Part shown: piece by piece, positions 8,639 through 17,626 of the stretch
Position numbering within the stretch: the stretch's first letter is position 1
Layout of the letters: each line of letters opens with the position of its first letter
Source: Labilibaculum manganireducens
GTDB taxonomy: Bacteria; Bacteroidota; Bacteroidia; Bacteroidales; Marinifilaceae
Assembly: GCF_002843385.1 (NCBI RefSeq)
Contig: NZ_MVDE01000016.1
Coordinates: 55,378 to 119,377 of the forward strand
DNA: 64,000 nt
Direction: 5' to 3'
Notes under the pieces: generated by a model
What the model was told of the DNA's origin: nothing
What the model saw: the letters and a program-made list of their open reading frames with translations, nothing else
Database searches by the model: none
Program-made: the position numbers and the translations under genes

Positions 8639-9466
8639 TTATTTCTTTTGTAAGAACTGGGTCTGGTTAAGCTTTTTACCACACTGATTGCAGTACAGAG
8701 CATCTTCGGTATGATTGTCGGCCAAGCAATTTGGACAAACCTGAGTCGATGCAGCTTTTGAACTTTGTTTGCTCAGTTCAACAGTTACGATTCCTGTTGG
8801 AACGGCGATGATGGCATAACCAATAATCATTACGAAGCTGGCAAAAAACTGACCAAGAGATGTTGCCGGGGAAATATCGCCGTAACCAACGGTAGTAAGC
8901 GTAACAACTGCCCAATAAATGCCGCGGGGAATGCTGGTGAACCCGTTTTCGCTGCCTTCAATCAAATACATGATGGTTCCGATGATGATGACCATGGTTA
9001 GAACAGCAAAAAGAAAGACGGATATTTTTATTCTGCTTTGTCGAAGCGCGCGAACAATAATAGCTCCCTCTTTAATATATCTGTTGAGTTTTAAAATCCG
9101 GAAAATCCGAAGCAAGCGTAAAGCTCTGATTACCATGAAGCCATGAGTGCCAGCTACTACAAGGCCTAAGTAGGATGGTAGAACCGAGAGTAAATCGATA
9201 ATGCCGTAAAAACTAAAGATATAGGCTTTGGGTTTTTGAACGATCCATATTCGCAGCATGTATTCTAAAGAGAAGATTGCTGTAATCAACCATTCCGAAA
9301 GTTTCAATACATCGTGATAATCTCTTTCGATGGAAGGCACACTTTCCAAAACAACTAAAAGGATGCTTAAAATAATAACAATAAGCAGCGAAATATCGAA
9401 TATTTTCCCCGGTTTGGTGTCTGCCTCAAATATGATTTCGTAAAGGCGGTCTTTTGTAATACTCAT
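8639..9466 (-). CDS. Voltage-gated potassium channel / ion transporter
   Basis: Six-transmembrane cation channel. The selectivity filter TVGYGD is at 192-197, which marks K+ selectivity, and is preceded by the pore helix YWAVVTLT. The fourth segment has regularly spaced basic residues (R114, R117, R120, R123, then K126 and R129), the pattern of a voltage sensor. After the sixth segment, residues about 242-265 form a CPNC...CNQC zinc-ribbon. A zinc-ribbon tail is not part of the core channel family and could mediate tetramer or partner contacts. The length, 275 residues, fits prokaryotic Kv-type channels. The gene is monocistronic as far as can be seen. Confidence 0.88.
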   Translation of the reverse strand: MSITKDRLYEIIFEADTKPGKIFDISLLIVIILSILLVVLESVPSIERDYHDVLKLSEWLITAIFSLEYMLRIWIVQKPKAYIFSFYGIIDLLSVLPSYLGLVVAGTHGFMVIRALRLLRIFRILKLNRYIKEGAIIVRALRQSRIKISVFLFAVLTMVIIIGTIMYLIEGSENGFTSIPRGIYWAVVTLTTVGYGDISPATSLGQFFASFVMIIGYAIIAVPTGIVTVELSKQSSKAASTQVCPNCLADNHTEDALYCNQCGKKLNQTQFLQKK

Positions 9467-9632
9467 GAAAGAAAGAGATTAGAGGTTCAGAACATAAACT
9501 TACTAAAAAAGTCTGGAAAGAACTTGAAAAGCCAAACGGTCAAATGGCCGGGGAAATCTTAAAATAATATAAAACTTGAGTGTTGAATGAATCTGACTCC
9601 TTATCTCGTAAATCTCATTGCTCTTTTTTTTA

Positions 9633-9640
9633 TACTTTTG
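9633..9640 (+). promoter_or_regulatory. Probable -7 box of the gmhA promoter
   Basis: TACTTTTG matches TAnnTTTG and lies 18 bp before the likely gmhA ATG at 9658. No convincing TTG at the -33 position was found, so only the -7 element is supported. Confidence 0.45.
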
Positions 9641-9657
9641 AATAAAATTTGAACAAG

Positions 9658-10233
9658 ATGATTATAAATGATATAAAAGAAAGCTTTTTGGATGCACAAA
9701 AAGTTTTGAATGAGTTTATTGCCGATGAGGCTAATTTTTCAGCCATTGAAGCGGCAGGTGACGCAATGACAAAATCCATAAAAAACGGCGGAAAGATTAT
9801 TTCCTGCGGTAATGGTGGTTCGATGTGCGATGCCATGCATTTTGCCGAGGAATTAACGGGTCGTTTTCGAGGAGACAGACCTTCGATGCCGGCCGTAGCC
9901 ATTTCAGATGCCAGTCATATTACCTGTGTGGCAAACGATTATGGTTTCGATTATATTTTCTCGAGATATGTGGAAGGAATGGGGCAAAACGGAGATGTAT
10001 TTTTAGGAATCAGTACTTCGGGAAATTCAGCGAATATTATTAATGCAGTAAAGGCAGCCAAAGAAAAAGGACTGATTGTTGTTGGTTTAACCGGGAAAAC
10101 GGGAGGTGAAATGGCTGCCCTTTGCGATGTTGAAATTCGGGTGCCTTGGGAAAAGTATTCCGATAGGGTGCAGGAAATACACATCAAAGTAATTCATTGC
10201 CTGATTCAATACATCGAAGCAAAAATGAAATAA
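9658..10233 (+). CDS. gmhA: D-sedoheptulose 7-phosphate isomerase
   Basis: SIS-domain enzyme that converts sedoheptulose 7-phosphate to D-glycero-manno-heptose 7-phosphate, the first step of ADP-heptose synthesis for lipopolysaccharide. Typical motifs are [23 protein letters not shown] (residues about 43-65), the substrate-phosphate loop [13 protein letters not shown], and the helix [14 protein letters not shown] near the C-terminus. I chose ATG 9658 over the in-frame TTG at 9649 because it gives 191 residues, close to the roughly 192 of characterised GmhA, and follows the -7 box at a sensible distance. Other heptose genes are not in the window. A terminator follows. Confidence 0.9.
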   Translation: MIINDIKESFLDAQKVLNEFIADEANFSAIEAAGDAMTKSIKNGGKIISCGNGGSMCDAMHFAEELTGRFRGDRPSMPAVAISDASHITCVANDYGFDYIFSRYVEGMGQNGDVFLGISTSGNSANIINAVKAAKEKGLIVVGLTGKTGGEMAALCDVEIRVPWEKYSDRVQEIHIKVIHCLIQYIEAKMK

Positions 10234-10293
10234 GCATTGTAGATATTAGATGTGAGAAATGAAGTTTTTTTCACAGATAAAAAAGTGTAGCAA

Positions 10294-10322
10294 GAGGATG
10301 TCGTAGCGGCATCCTTTTTTTT
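10294..10322 (+). terminator. Rho-independent terminator after gmhA
   Basis: Stem AGGATGT (10295-10301) with GCATCCT (10309-10315), a short loop, and eight T immediately after. Confidence 0.75.
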
Positions 10323-10437
10323 GTGTCCGAACAGCAGGGATATCTTAATGTTTTATAATTTGGATTATGTTTTGGTTGGCTGGTGTATTATTGTTACATT
10401 CACGGGTTGATTTTGTTTATTGGTAAAACTTATAAAT

Positions 10438-11976
10438 ATGCTTGTTAAAACCTACGGAAGTGCAGTATATGGCATTCATGCCACAACAATAACAATAGAA
10501 GTAAATGTTTTTCCCGGAGTGCGTTTTTCCTTGGTGGGATTGCCCGATAATGCGGTGAAGGAAAGTCAGCAGCGAATAGATTCTGCCCTGCGTGAAGTTG
10601 GCTACAAAATTCCCGGTAAAAAGATCATTATTAATATGGCTCCCGCCGATATCCGAAAAGAAGGATCGGCTTACGATTTGCCTTTGGCGATAGGAATACT
10701 GACAGCAACCGAGCAAATTAACTGCGAAGTGCTTGACAAATATCTTATTATGGGCGAATTATCGCTCGATGGCAGTTTGGTTCCCATTAAAGGTGTATTG
10801 CCTATGGCCATTCAGGCCCGCGAAGAAGGTTTTGAAGGTTTGATTTTGCCAAAAGCAAATGCACGCGAAGCTGCTGTTGTTAACAAGCTGAAAATAATTG
10901 GCGCCGATACGATTAAGGAAGTGATTGAATTTTTGAAAGGTGATTTGGTAATTCCACCTACCGAAGTGGACACCCGGGCTGAATTTTACGCGCACTTAAA
11001 TAATTTCCCCCACGATTTTGCCGATGTGAAAGGACAGGAGAATGTGAAACGTGCTTTGGAGATTGCCGCCGCCGGCGGACACAATATTATTATGATTGGG
11101 CCTCCGGGAGCAGGGAAAACCATGCTGGCCAAACGAATTTCAGGAATTTTGCCTCCCTTAACGCTGCAGGAAGCATTGGAAACAACAAAAATACACTCGG
11201 TGGCCGGAACTTTGGAAAAAAACAGTGCCCTGATGACACAAAGGCCGTTTCGATCGCCGCACCACACAATCTCTGATGTAGCTTTGGTTGGCGGCGGTAC
11301 ATTTCCGCAACCCGGCGAAATAAGTTTGGCGCACAATGGCGTGCTGTTTTTAGATGAGCTGCCCGAATTCAGACGAACCGTGCTGGAGGTGATGCGGCAA
11401 CCTTTGGAGGATAGAACCATTACCATATCACGAGCTAAATGTACCATTGAATATCCTGCCAGCACCATGCTGATTGCTTCCATGAATCCTTGTCCGTGCG
11501 GCTACTACAACCACCCCGATAAAGATTGCCTGTGCGGGCCGGGAATGGTGCAAAAATACCTGAGTAAAATTAGCGGTCCGCTTTTAGATCGTATTGATAT
11601 TCACATTGAAGTAGTTCCCGTTTCGTTCGACAAAATATCCGATCAGCGCTTGTCCGAAAAGAGTGAATTGGTTCGGCTGCGGGTTGAAAAAGCCAGACAG
11701 GTTCAGGAGAAACGATTTGCTGAGCACGATGGCGTTCATTGCAATGCCCAGATGAGTTCGAAATTGCTGCGGAAACACTGTCAGCCAAACGAGGCCGGCA
11801 ACCAATTGCTAAAAACCGCCATGGAAAAGGTGGGACTCTCGGCCCGCGCCTACGACCGCATTTTAAAAGTTTCGCGTACCATTGCCGACTTGGAAGGCTC
11901 TGAAGCCATCGAAACCGACCATTTAGCCGAAGCCATTCAGTACCGCAGTTTGGATCGTGATGGCTGGGGAGGATAG
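10438..11976 (+). CDS. YifB/ComM-family Mg-chelatase-like AAA+ ATPase
   Basis: Member of the YifB/ComM family. In naturally transformable bacteria ComM is a branch-migration helicase acting during recombination. The N-terminal ChlI-like domain begins [12 protein letters not shown] and contains [15 protein letters not shown]. The AAA+ module has Walker [15 protein letters not shown], a Walker [10 protein letters not shown], and the sensor-type MNPCPCGYY with its paired cysteines. The C-terminal Mg_chelatase domain ends [23 protein letters not shown] 10438 (512 residues) is preferred over an in-frame TTG at 10420 because family members start MLVK-like. Downstream there is no T-run terminator; the next 450 bp are palindromic repeats. 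Confidence 0.9.
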   Translation: MLVKTYGSAVYGIHATTITIEVNVFPGVRFSLVGLPDNAVKESQQRIDSALREVGYKIPGKKIIINMAPADIRKEGSAYDLPLAIGILTATEQINCEVLDKYLIMGELSLDGSLVPIKGVLPMAIQAREEGFEGLILPKANAREAAVVNKLKIIGADTIKEVIEFLKGDLVIPPTEVDTRAEFYAHLNNFPHDFADVKGQENVKRALEIAAAGGHNIIMIGPPGAGKTMLAKRISGILPPLTLQEALETTKIHSVAGTLEKNSALMTQRPFRSPHHTISDVALVGGGTFPQPGEISLAHNGVLFLDELPEFRRTVLEVMRQPLEDRTITISRAKCTIEYPASTMLIASMNPCPCGYYNHPDKDCLCGPGMVQKYLSKISGPLLDRIDIHIEVVPVSFDKISDQRLSEKSELVRLRVEKARQVQEKRFAEHDGVHCNAQMSSKLLRKHCQPNEAGNQLLKTAMEKVGLSARAYDRILKVSRTIADLEGSEAIETDHLAEAIQYRSLDRDGWGG

Positions 11977-12023
11977 GGGGTAATTATGAATTAAAAATTA
12001 TGAATTAAGAATTAGGAATATTT

Positions 12024-12047
12024 GTAGGGTCATGCCATGGCGTGACC
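12024..12047 (+). repeat. REP palindrome, GTAG type
   Basis: GTAG foot followed by GGTCATGCCATGGCGTGACC, a near-perfect palindrome with a CCATGG core. It belongs to the family associated with the RAYT gene at 48.4 kb. Confidence 0.75.
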
Positions 12048-12061
12048 TTTTCATGTATTAA

Positions 12062-12089
12062 CCCCTAAATCCCCTAAAGGGGACTTGCC
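12062..12089. repeat. CCCCTAAAGGGG interspersed palindrome
   Basis: CCCCTAAAT followed by CCCCTAAAGGGGACTT. Related copies are at 13741-13763 (degenerate), 26549-26573 and 58111-58195. This is a second intergenic palindrome family, distinct from the GTAG REPs. Function unknown. Confidence 0.6.
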
Positions 12090-12115
12090 AAAATCCAAAT
12101 TCAAATTGGAGGATT

Positions 12116-12232
12116 GAATCCTTCGGATTCAACTATTTATAGCAAGAAAATAAGCCCAGATGATTCGACTCCGAAGGAGTCGCACGATATTCACACAATC
12201 ATTTTTCTATAAATAGGTAATCCCTTCGGGAT
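12116..12232. repeat. Cluster of five short palindromes
   Basis: In order: GAATCCTTCGGATTC (12116-12130), CTATTTATAG (12133-12142), GACTCCGAAGGAGTC (12167-12181), CTATAAATAG (12207-12216) and ATCCCTTCGGGAT (12220-12232). CTATTTATAG and CTATAAATAG can pair with each other and would enclose the GACTCC hairpin, so the block could fold as one branched structure. It looks like a miniature non-coding element; no transposase is attached. Confidence 0.55.
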
Positions 12233-12253
12233 ATTTTGCATTTAATTATTGAT

Positions 12254-12277
12254 TGTAGGGTCATGCCATGGCGTGAC
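12254..12277 (+). repeat. REP palindrome, GTAG type
   Basis: A second copy of GTAG plus GGTCATGCCATGGCGTGACC, the same subtype as the one at 12024 and 230 bp away in direct orientation. Confidence 0.75.
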
Positions 12278-12330
12278 CTTTTTTGTGGTTTATGATTTCG
12301 GATTGCGTTGAATGCGATGATCTGAATTGC

Positions 12331-12353
12331 GGATACGACATGTCGTATCCCTA
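12331..12353 (-). repeat. REP palindrome, inverted orientation
   Basis: GGATACGACATGTCGTATCC followed by CTAC, i.e. the GTAG foot is on the minus strand. The core is ACATGT. Together with the copy at 12412 it forms an inverted pair. Confidence 0.75.
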
Positions 12354-12411
12354 CGGCATTGCCGAATAGATTGGTAATTGTTTTGAACGAATGTGTTTTG
12401 ATTGAATGTTT

Positions 12412-12435
12412 GTAGGGGCATGCCATGGCGTGTGC
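12412..12435 (+). repeat. REP palindrome, GTAG type
   Basis: GTAG plus GGGCATGCCATGGCGTGTGC, a diverged copy. The bases to 12682 hold no further recognisable element. Confidence 0.65.
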
Positions 12436-12682
12436 TTTTTTGTTGGTGGTAAAATCTATTTTACCGCATAATTTATCTGTAAAACAAATTGCTTATCATA
12501 TATATTGTTTTTACATTTACTGATCCGATCATAAAAAAATATATAAAGCGATTGATGGAGTAGTGGATGATGCGTTGCAGAAAGAGTGTTGTTTTGAGGG
12601 GGCAGGGCAGAGATCGGTTGTTTAATTAGATGATATAGTTAACAATTGAATTGTAATAAAATAATCTTTAAGTATTTAAATT

Positions 12683-13357
12683 ATGGCAACATTATTAAGA
12701 GACAAGATGTCCTCCGAATCGCACATTAGTTATAGCGAACGGCACGTGCGTTTGTGTCAGCAAACCAAGGGGGCCGAAAGTTTGGTTCGAAACATACAGC
12801 CTAAAATTGAAAACCTGCAAAGTAAAGTTGATGTTCGTTCTGAAAAAGTAAAGCTGCGCTATTCTGCCTACGATGCTATTGTGTTAAATGATGGTGTTTT
12901 AGACGACAGCATTAAAAATTTGGCGGATAGTGCCAAACAATACGATAGAAGTACTCCGGGCCGATCGGTATATCAGGTTTTATTCCCTGATGGGCCGCCA
13001 TCGAACATTACCGATGCTTCTTTTAGCAAGGAAATTGAAAAAGCCGGTCAGTTATTGGTTCGGTTGCAATCGTTGGGCGAAGGACACGCTTTGCTTAGCT
13101 ATGTTGAAATTTTAAGTGCAGCAATTGATGCATCGCGGCAGGCGATAGCTGCGCATCAGGTGGCTGTTTCGGATGAGAATACTGCTTTTGCCGGGGAGAA
13201 ACTGGCTCAGGCTGCATTGCGTAAACAGTACGAATTTAATTATTTGGATGCCGTGAAGTTACTTGGAAAGAATCATGCCAATCGTCTGTTTCCAAAACCA
13301 TCGGGTGGAAAGAAAAAGGTGGCTGAGGAAGTTGTTAACGAGGCTGAAGCATTGTAA
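12683..13357 (+). CDS. Hypothetical protein, unknown function
   Basis: Protein of 224 residues with no signal peptide and no membrane segment. It is rich in Ala, Lys, Glu and Gln and appears largely helical; residues about 20-60 and 130-190 could form coiled coils (RNIQPKIENLQSKVDVRSEKVKLR; AIDASRQAIAAHQVAVSDENTAFAGEKLAQAALRK). The tail after LFPKPSGGKKK is short and charged. I do not recognise a family. The gene has a strong terminator of its own, stands alone between palindromic islands, and is followed by a block of degenerate palindromic repeats. In size, charged tail and repeat-rich surroundings it resembles the unknown gene at 49667-50380, but I see no convincing sequence homology between them. 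Confidence 0.6.
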   Translation: MATLLRDKMSSESHISYSERHVRLCQQTKGAESLVRNIQPKIENLQSKVDVRSEKVKLRYSAYDAIVLNDGVLDDSIKNLADSAKQYDRSTPGRSVYQVLFPDGPPSNITDASFSKEIEKAGQLLVRLQSLGEGHALLSYVEILSAAIDASRQAIAAHQVAVSDENTAFAGEKLAQAALRKQYEFNYLDAVKLLGKNHANRLFPKPSGGKKKVAEEVVNEAEAL

Positions 13358-13402
13358 AAAGCGCAAATTAAGTTTTCGCTGGCAGAAATGCATGCCCACA
13401 GA

Positions 13403-13446
13403 GAGGAGCGCAGTTTGAGTGATTCAAACTACGCTCCTTTTTTTGG
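13403..13446 (+). terminator. Strong rho-independent terminator
   Basis: AGGAGCG and AGTTTGA (13404-13418) pair with TCAAACT and CGCTCCT (13424-13438), giving a 14-bp stem with one mismatch, followed by seven T. It ends the transcript of the hypothetical gene at 12683. Confidence 0.85.
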
Positions 13447-13670
13447 GAACAGGCTCGGAAGCTCTCAAAGCAGCTTCCCGCAAAAGGGCTGTTTATCCGG
13501 AAGCCTCCTGACCGTGTTCCCAAATTTGGGAACACACTACCGGATGCTCCAAAGTGGACTCCCAAATTTGGGAATGCAGTTTAGGGACTTCGGAGTGCAT
13601 TGCCACCACGCGGGAATGCACTTTGAGGCGTTCAAACCAGTCTCCTGCAAATGGGAATGGAGTTTTTAAG
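13446..13670. repeat. Block of degenerate repeats with CCCAAATTTGGG palindromes
   Basis: About 225 bp of imperfect units in which words such as GGAAGC/GGATGC, TCCAAAGTGGACT, TTTGGGAATGCA and CTTCGGAGTGCA recur. Two units contain CCCAAATTTGGG; one is extended to a 22-bp perfect palindrome at 13514-13535 (arms GTGTTCCCAAA). The block runs straight on from the terminator and does not look protein-coding, although several frames are open by chance. Function unknown. Confidence 0.55.
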
Positions 13671-14457
13671 AAATTGAGCGGCATTTAGGCTGGATGGGAG
13701 GTGACTCTTCCTAAAACCTGAAGTCAGATTTGCCTTTTTACCCCTAAATCTCATGAAGGGGATTTTTAGATTCATCTTGCCAACAATTAAATTTTATTAA
13801 AAGGGAGTTATTTAGACCTAAAATTTGAATTATCGTTATTCTAATTTCTGGGTGGTTTTACTACTTAGCATCTTAGTTTGTGATACTTCAATGAGCTTTA
13901 AAATCTAAAATCAAATGGAAAGAATCTTTGGTGAAATTCAAACCCAATTTAGGTATCTCCACTAAAATGGCAGCAGCACCTTTTTTTTAGGTATTAATGA
14001 GTGTTCATATTCCTGAGTTTGATTCTTTATTGTCCAATTTTGCTTCGTAAACCTGTTCTGAAATCAACTTTTGTGTTGGTATATTTTTTTTATGTCGCAT
14101 AAAGGTCATATGCCATTATTATTTTTTTCTTTTTATTGTTTTGTTAGTTGTGTTTTTACAAATAGAACTATCATTTATTACATAAATAATGATTATTGTA
14201 TTATTTGCAAACGATATCAATAGAGATGTTGCTTTTGCATAAAATGTTGTTATGTAGTGATTTGCATTCTAATTTGTGAAGATATTTCCAAGTGACTGTA
14301 TGGTATTCCATGTTTTAGTATAAAATTCCATTTTTCAGAAGTTCTTTTCGTCTCACTTTTAACATAGATTAACAAATGAAGTTTTGAATTCAAATTCGTT
14401 TGTTGAGATATTGAAAAACAGAAGTGATTTATATGTATTAAACAAAAAGAATTTCAA
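13671..14457. other. Non-coding stretch upstream of the SusC/D locus
   Basis: About 790 bp, very AT-rich, with one degenerate CCCCTAAAT repeat at 13741. I found no gene, no clear TAnnTTTG box at a suitable distance from the SusC start, and no anti-sigma or hybrid sensor gene. A long 5' leader for the first susC gene is possible, but nothing in the sequence demonstrates it. Confidence 0.5.
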
Positions 14458-17400
14458 ATGCAAATTTCTAAACTATGGAAAGTATCTGTATGTGTCGTCT
14501 TAATGACTATTTATGTTCTGGGTGGTGCATCAACGTTTGCTCAAAATGCTCCAATAAAAGTGAAAGGCAAGGTTCTTGATGCATCCGGGCAACCATTAAC
14601 TGGAGCTACGGTCGTAATCGTTGGCACAACTGAAGGTACTGTAGCCAACATTGATGGTAATTATGAACTCACAGTCGATCCAAATACGACTTTAACGGTG
14701 TCGTTCATTGGTTACAAAACGGCAACTCAAGCCATTCAGGGCCGTAACTACATTGTGTTTAAGCTGGAAGATAATTCTGCCGAGCTCAGCGAAGTTCAGG
14801 TCATTGCCTATGGCTCACAAAAAAAGGTGACCGTTACAGGCGCTATTTCGAGTATCAAAGGAACCGACCTGATGAAATCACCAATAGGTTCGGTGTCCAA
14901 CATGCTATCGGGTCAGCTCAACGGTCTTACCACCGTTCAGTATTCGGGGGAGCCAGGGAGCGATGCTGCCAACATCTTCATTCGTGGTCAGGCCACATGG
15001 ACAAATTCCTCTCCACTTATTCAGGTTGACGGTGTCGAACGCGATTTTAACGACATAGACCCTAACGAGATTGAAAGCATCAGCATTCTAAAAGATGCTT
15101 CGGCTACAGCAGTATTCGGTGTGCGGGGTGCCAACGGCGTTGTGCTCATTACAACCAAGCGTGGTTCAGCAGGCAAGGCAAAAATTTCGGTCAGCACTTC
15201 GATGAGTGTTATTGCTCCAACCAAAACAATAAAGTTGGCAAACTCTTATCAGTATGCCACATTTTACAACCAGATGCAGTTGAACGATCACCCCGAATAT
15301 AATGAGGCGGAACTTATGTTTCAACCCTCTGTTATTCAGAAGTTCAAGGATCATTCGGATCCTATTCGGTTTCCTGATACTGATTGGGTTGGCTACGGCC
15401 TGCGCAACCATGCTTTTCAGACGCAAAGCAATATCAATATTTCCGGTGGTACCGATAGGGCTCGCTATTTCGTGTCGGCCGGCTTCTATTCACAGGGCGG
15501 TTTATTCAAAGAGTTTGATTTGCCATACGACTTGTCTTATCAGTACAAACGATTTAATTACCGAACCAACCTCGATTTGGATGTTACCAAAACGACTACT
15601 TTGTCGCTTAGTTTGGCTGGTAATGTTAACAACGCCTCTAAACCATACACTGGTGTGGGTAGTGCAGGTATGTTGCTCGAAATGTATTATGCAACTCCAT
15701 TTTCAAGCCCGGGTTTGGTTGATGGCAAGTTGGTGAGAACTTCAACCAACTACACCGATGTCAGTCTACCGTTTACTGGTGGCAACGGTATGGCATATTA
15801 TGGAAACGGCTTTATGAAAACCTGTAACAACACGTTGACAACCGATGTTCAGTTGGTTCAGAAGCTGGATTTTATTACAGAGAATTTGAGCTTCCGCGTT
15901 AAGGGATCATACAATGGTGGTTTCACTTCCTATGTTCGTGCGTCATCAGGTGTGGCTGCTTATACTCCTGTAATTCAGTCCGACGGTTCTATCGCTTATA
16001 AAAAGAGCGGTTCGGATACTCAGTTGAAATATGAGGATATAAAACCAGGATATTCGCGTAACTGGTATATGGAAACGGCCGTCAACTACGACCACACTTT
16101 CAGCGAAAAGCACCATGTAACAGCGTTGGCTCTTTACAATCAGTCGAAAAAGTATTATCCAAGAACATACGCTGATGTGCCTCAAGGATATGTCGGTTTG
16201 GTTGGCCGAATCACTTATGATTATAAAAGCCGCTATATGGCTGAGTTTAACATCGGTTATAATGGATCCGAAAATTTTGCCCCCGGCAAACGTTTCGGTA
16301 CATTCCCTGCTGGTTCGGTAGGATGGTTGATAAGCGAAGAACGTTTTTGGAAACCTGTTAAACCTGTTGTTAGCTTCCTGAAATTTCGCTATACCATAGG
16401 TATTGTTGGTAACGATCAAATTGGAGGCAGTCGATTCATGTACACTGCCGACCCATATTCGGTTAATAACAATACCGATACAAACCGTGGCGGTTACAGC
16501 TACTTTTTCGGTATCGAAAATGCTACAAAGAGTATGGGTACATTCGAAATGTCGAAGAATAATGCCGATCTGACCTGGGAAAAGTCGGTAAAGACCAACT
16601 ATGGCATTGACATTAAATTTCTCAACGACAAGTTGAGACTTACCTATGACTACTACACCGAAAAGCGTAAAGATATCCTTTTGATAGATGGAACTGCTCC
16701 TTCTGTACTTGGTTTTAAAGTACCAATGGCTAATCTTGGTAAAGTCGACAGCTGGGGTTGGGAAGCTTCATTGAAATGGGATCAGAAAATTGATGAAGAT
16801 TTCCGCTATTCAGTTGGCGTTAATTTAATGTACAACCAGAACAAGGTTATCGAACGCAAAGAAGCTCCGCTTAACAACGAATTCCAATACAACAAAGATC
16901 ACCGTATTGGTTCGCGTCTGCAATACCATTTTATGGAGTATTATGACGAAATGAATACCGAAGCCCGCTATTTGGATCGCTACGGCGAGACTATGCCTGA
17001 ACAGCTTACCACACTTAAGAACGGAGATTGTGTCTATGTGGACCTCGACCACAATGGCTATATCGACAGCAACGATAAAACACGCGATCTTGGTTATACC
17101 GACGATCCTGAATATTTGGCTGGTATTAACCTCGGACTTACTTGGAAAGACTTCGATTTTTCTATGCAATGGACTGGTGCATGGAATGTTACCCGTACCA
17201 TTTCGAGTGTATTCCGCAAGCCATTTACTGATCGTAACAATGCCAACCAGGGCGGTTTGCTTGTTTATCAGGTAGAAAATACTTGGACAGAGGAAAATCC
17301 TGATCCAAATGCCGAATATCCACGTGCAACATTCGACAATGGCGATACAAATAACTATGTGGAATCCGATCTTTGGGAGAAAGATGCAAAATATCTGCGG

Positions 17401-17604
17401 CTTAAGAATATGCAGATTGCATATAATTTCCATCTGCCATTCATGAACCGCATAAAACTCAACACTTTCCAATTATCATTAAGTGGATACAATTTGCTTA
17501 CTTTCTCGCCATACATCTGGGGTGACCCGGAATCGAAGGCAAGTAATTCGCCAACATATCCACTTACAAGAACATTCTCGTTGAATCTGAAACTCGGTTT
17601 CTAA
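14458..17604 (+). CDS. SusC/RagA family TonB-dependent outer-membrane transporter (pair 1)
   Basis: TonB-linked outer-membrane protein that imports oligosaccharides or peptides handed over by its SusD partner. Residues 1-29 are a signal peptide ending at the Ala of STFAQ. Residues about 33-105 form the carboxypeptidase-regulatory-like domain (VKGKVLDASGQPLTGATVVIVGTTEGT). The plug follows, with LSEVQVIAYGSQKKVTVTGAIS, the VDGVERD box near 190 and SILKDASATAVFGVRGANGVVLITTKRG near 210-238. The rest is the 22-strand barrel, ending in the aromatic LGF. Its 1048 residues are typical. The susD gene follows after 22 bp, so the two form a transport complex. The substrate is not inferable. Confidence 0.95.
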   Translation: MQISKLWKVSVCVVLMTIYVLGGASTFAQNAPIKVKGKVLDASGQPLTGATVVIVGTTEGTVANIDGNYELTVDPNTTLTVSFIGYKTATQAIQGRNYIVFKLEDNSAELSEVQVIAYGSQKKVTVTGAISSIKGTDLMKSPIGSVSNMLSGQLNGLTTVQYSGEPGSDAANIFIRGQATWTNSSPLIQVDGVERDFNDIDPNEIESISILKDASATAVFGVRGANGVVLITTKRGSAGKAKISVSTSMSVIAPTKTIKLANSYQYATFYNQMQLNDHPEYNEAELMFQPSVIQKFKDHSDPIRFPDTDWVGYGLRNHAFQTQSNINISGGTDRARYFVSAGFYSQGGLFKEFDLPYDLSYQYKRFNYRTNLDLDVTKTTTLSLSLAGNVNNASKPYTGVGSAGMLLEMYYATPFSSPGLVDGKLVRTSTNYTDVSLPFTGGNGMAYYGNGFMKTCNNTLTTDVQLVQKLDFITENLSFRVKGSYNGGFTSYVRASSGVAAYTPVIQSDGSIAYKKSGSDTQLKYEDIKPGYSRNWYMETAVNYDHTFSEKHHVTALALYNQSKKYYPRTYADVPQGYVGLVGRITYDYKSRYMAEFNIGYNGSENFAPGKRFGTFPAGSVGWLISEERFWKPVKPVVSFLKFRYTIGIVGNDQIGGSRFMYTADPYSVNNNTDTNRGGYSYFFGIENATKSMGTFEMSKNNADLTWEKSVKTNYGIDIKFLNDKLRLTYDYYTEKRKDILLIDGTAPSVLGFKVPMANLGKVDSWGWEASLKWDQKIDEDFRYSVGVNLMYNQNKVIERKEAPLNNEFQYNKDHRIGSRLQYHFMEYYDEMNTEARYLDRYGETMPEQLTTLKNGDCVYVDLDHNGYIDSNDKTRDLGYTDDPEYLAGINLGLTWKDFDFSMQWTGAWNVTRTISSVFRKPFTDRNNANQGGLLVYQVENTWTEENPDPNAEYPRATFDNGDTNNYVESDLWEKDAKYLRLKNMQIAYNFHLPFMNRIKLNTFQLSLSGYNLLTFSPYIWGDPESKASNSPTYPLTRTFSLNLKLGF

Positions 17605-17626
17605 TTAACTTAAAATAATTATAATA

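Noticed and set aside
13388..13684. Short frames over the degenerate repeat block
   Set aside because: They start inside a transcription terminator and consist of the repeat words; no coding character.
16825..17472. A long antisense frame (215 codons) opposite the first susC
   Set aside because: A shadow of the sense codon pattern; the SusC reading is unambiguous. The same holds for antisense frames over mutL, the ATPase gene and the second susD.
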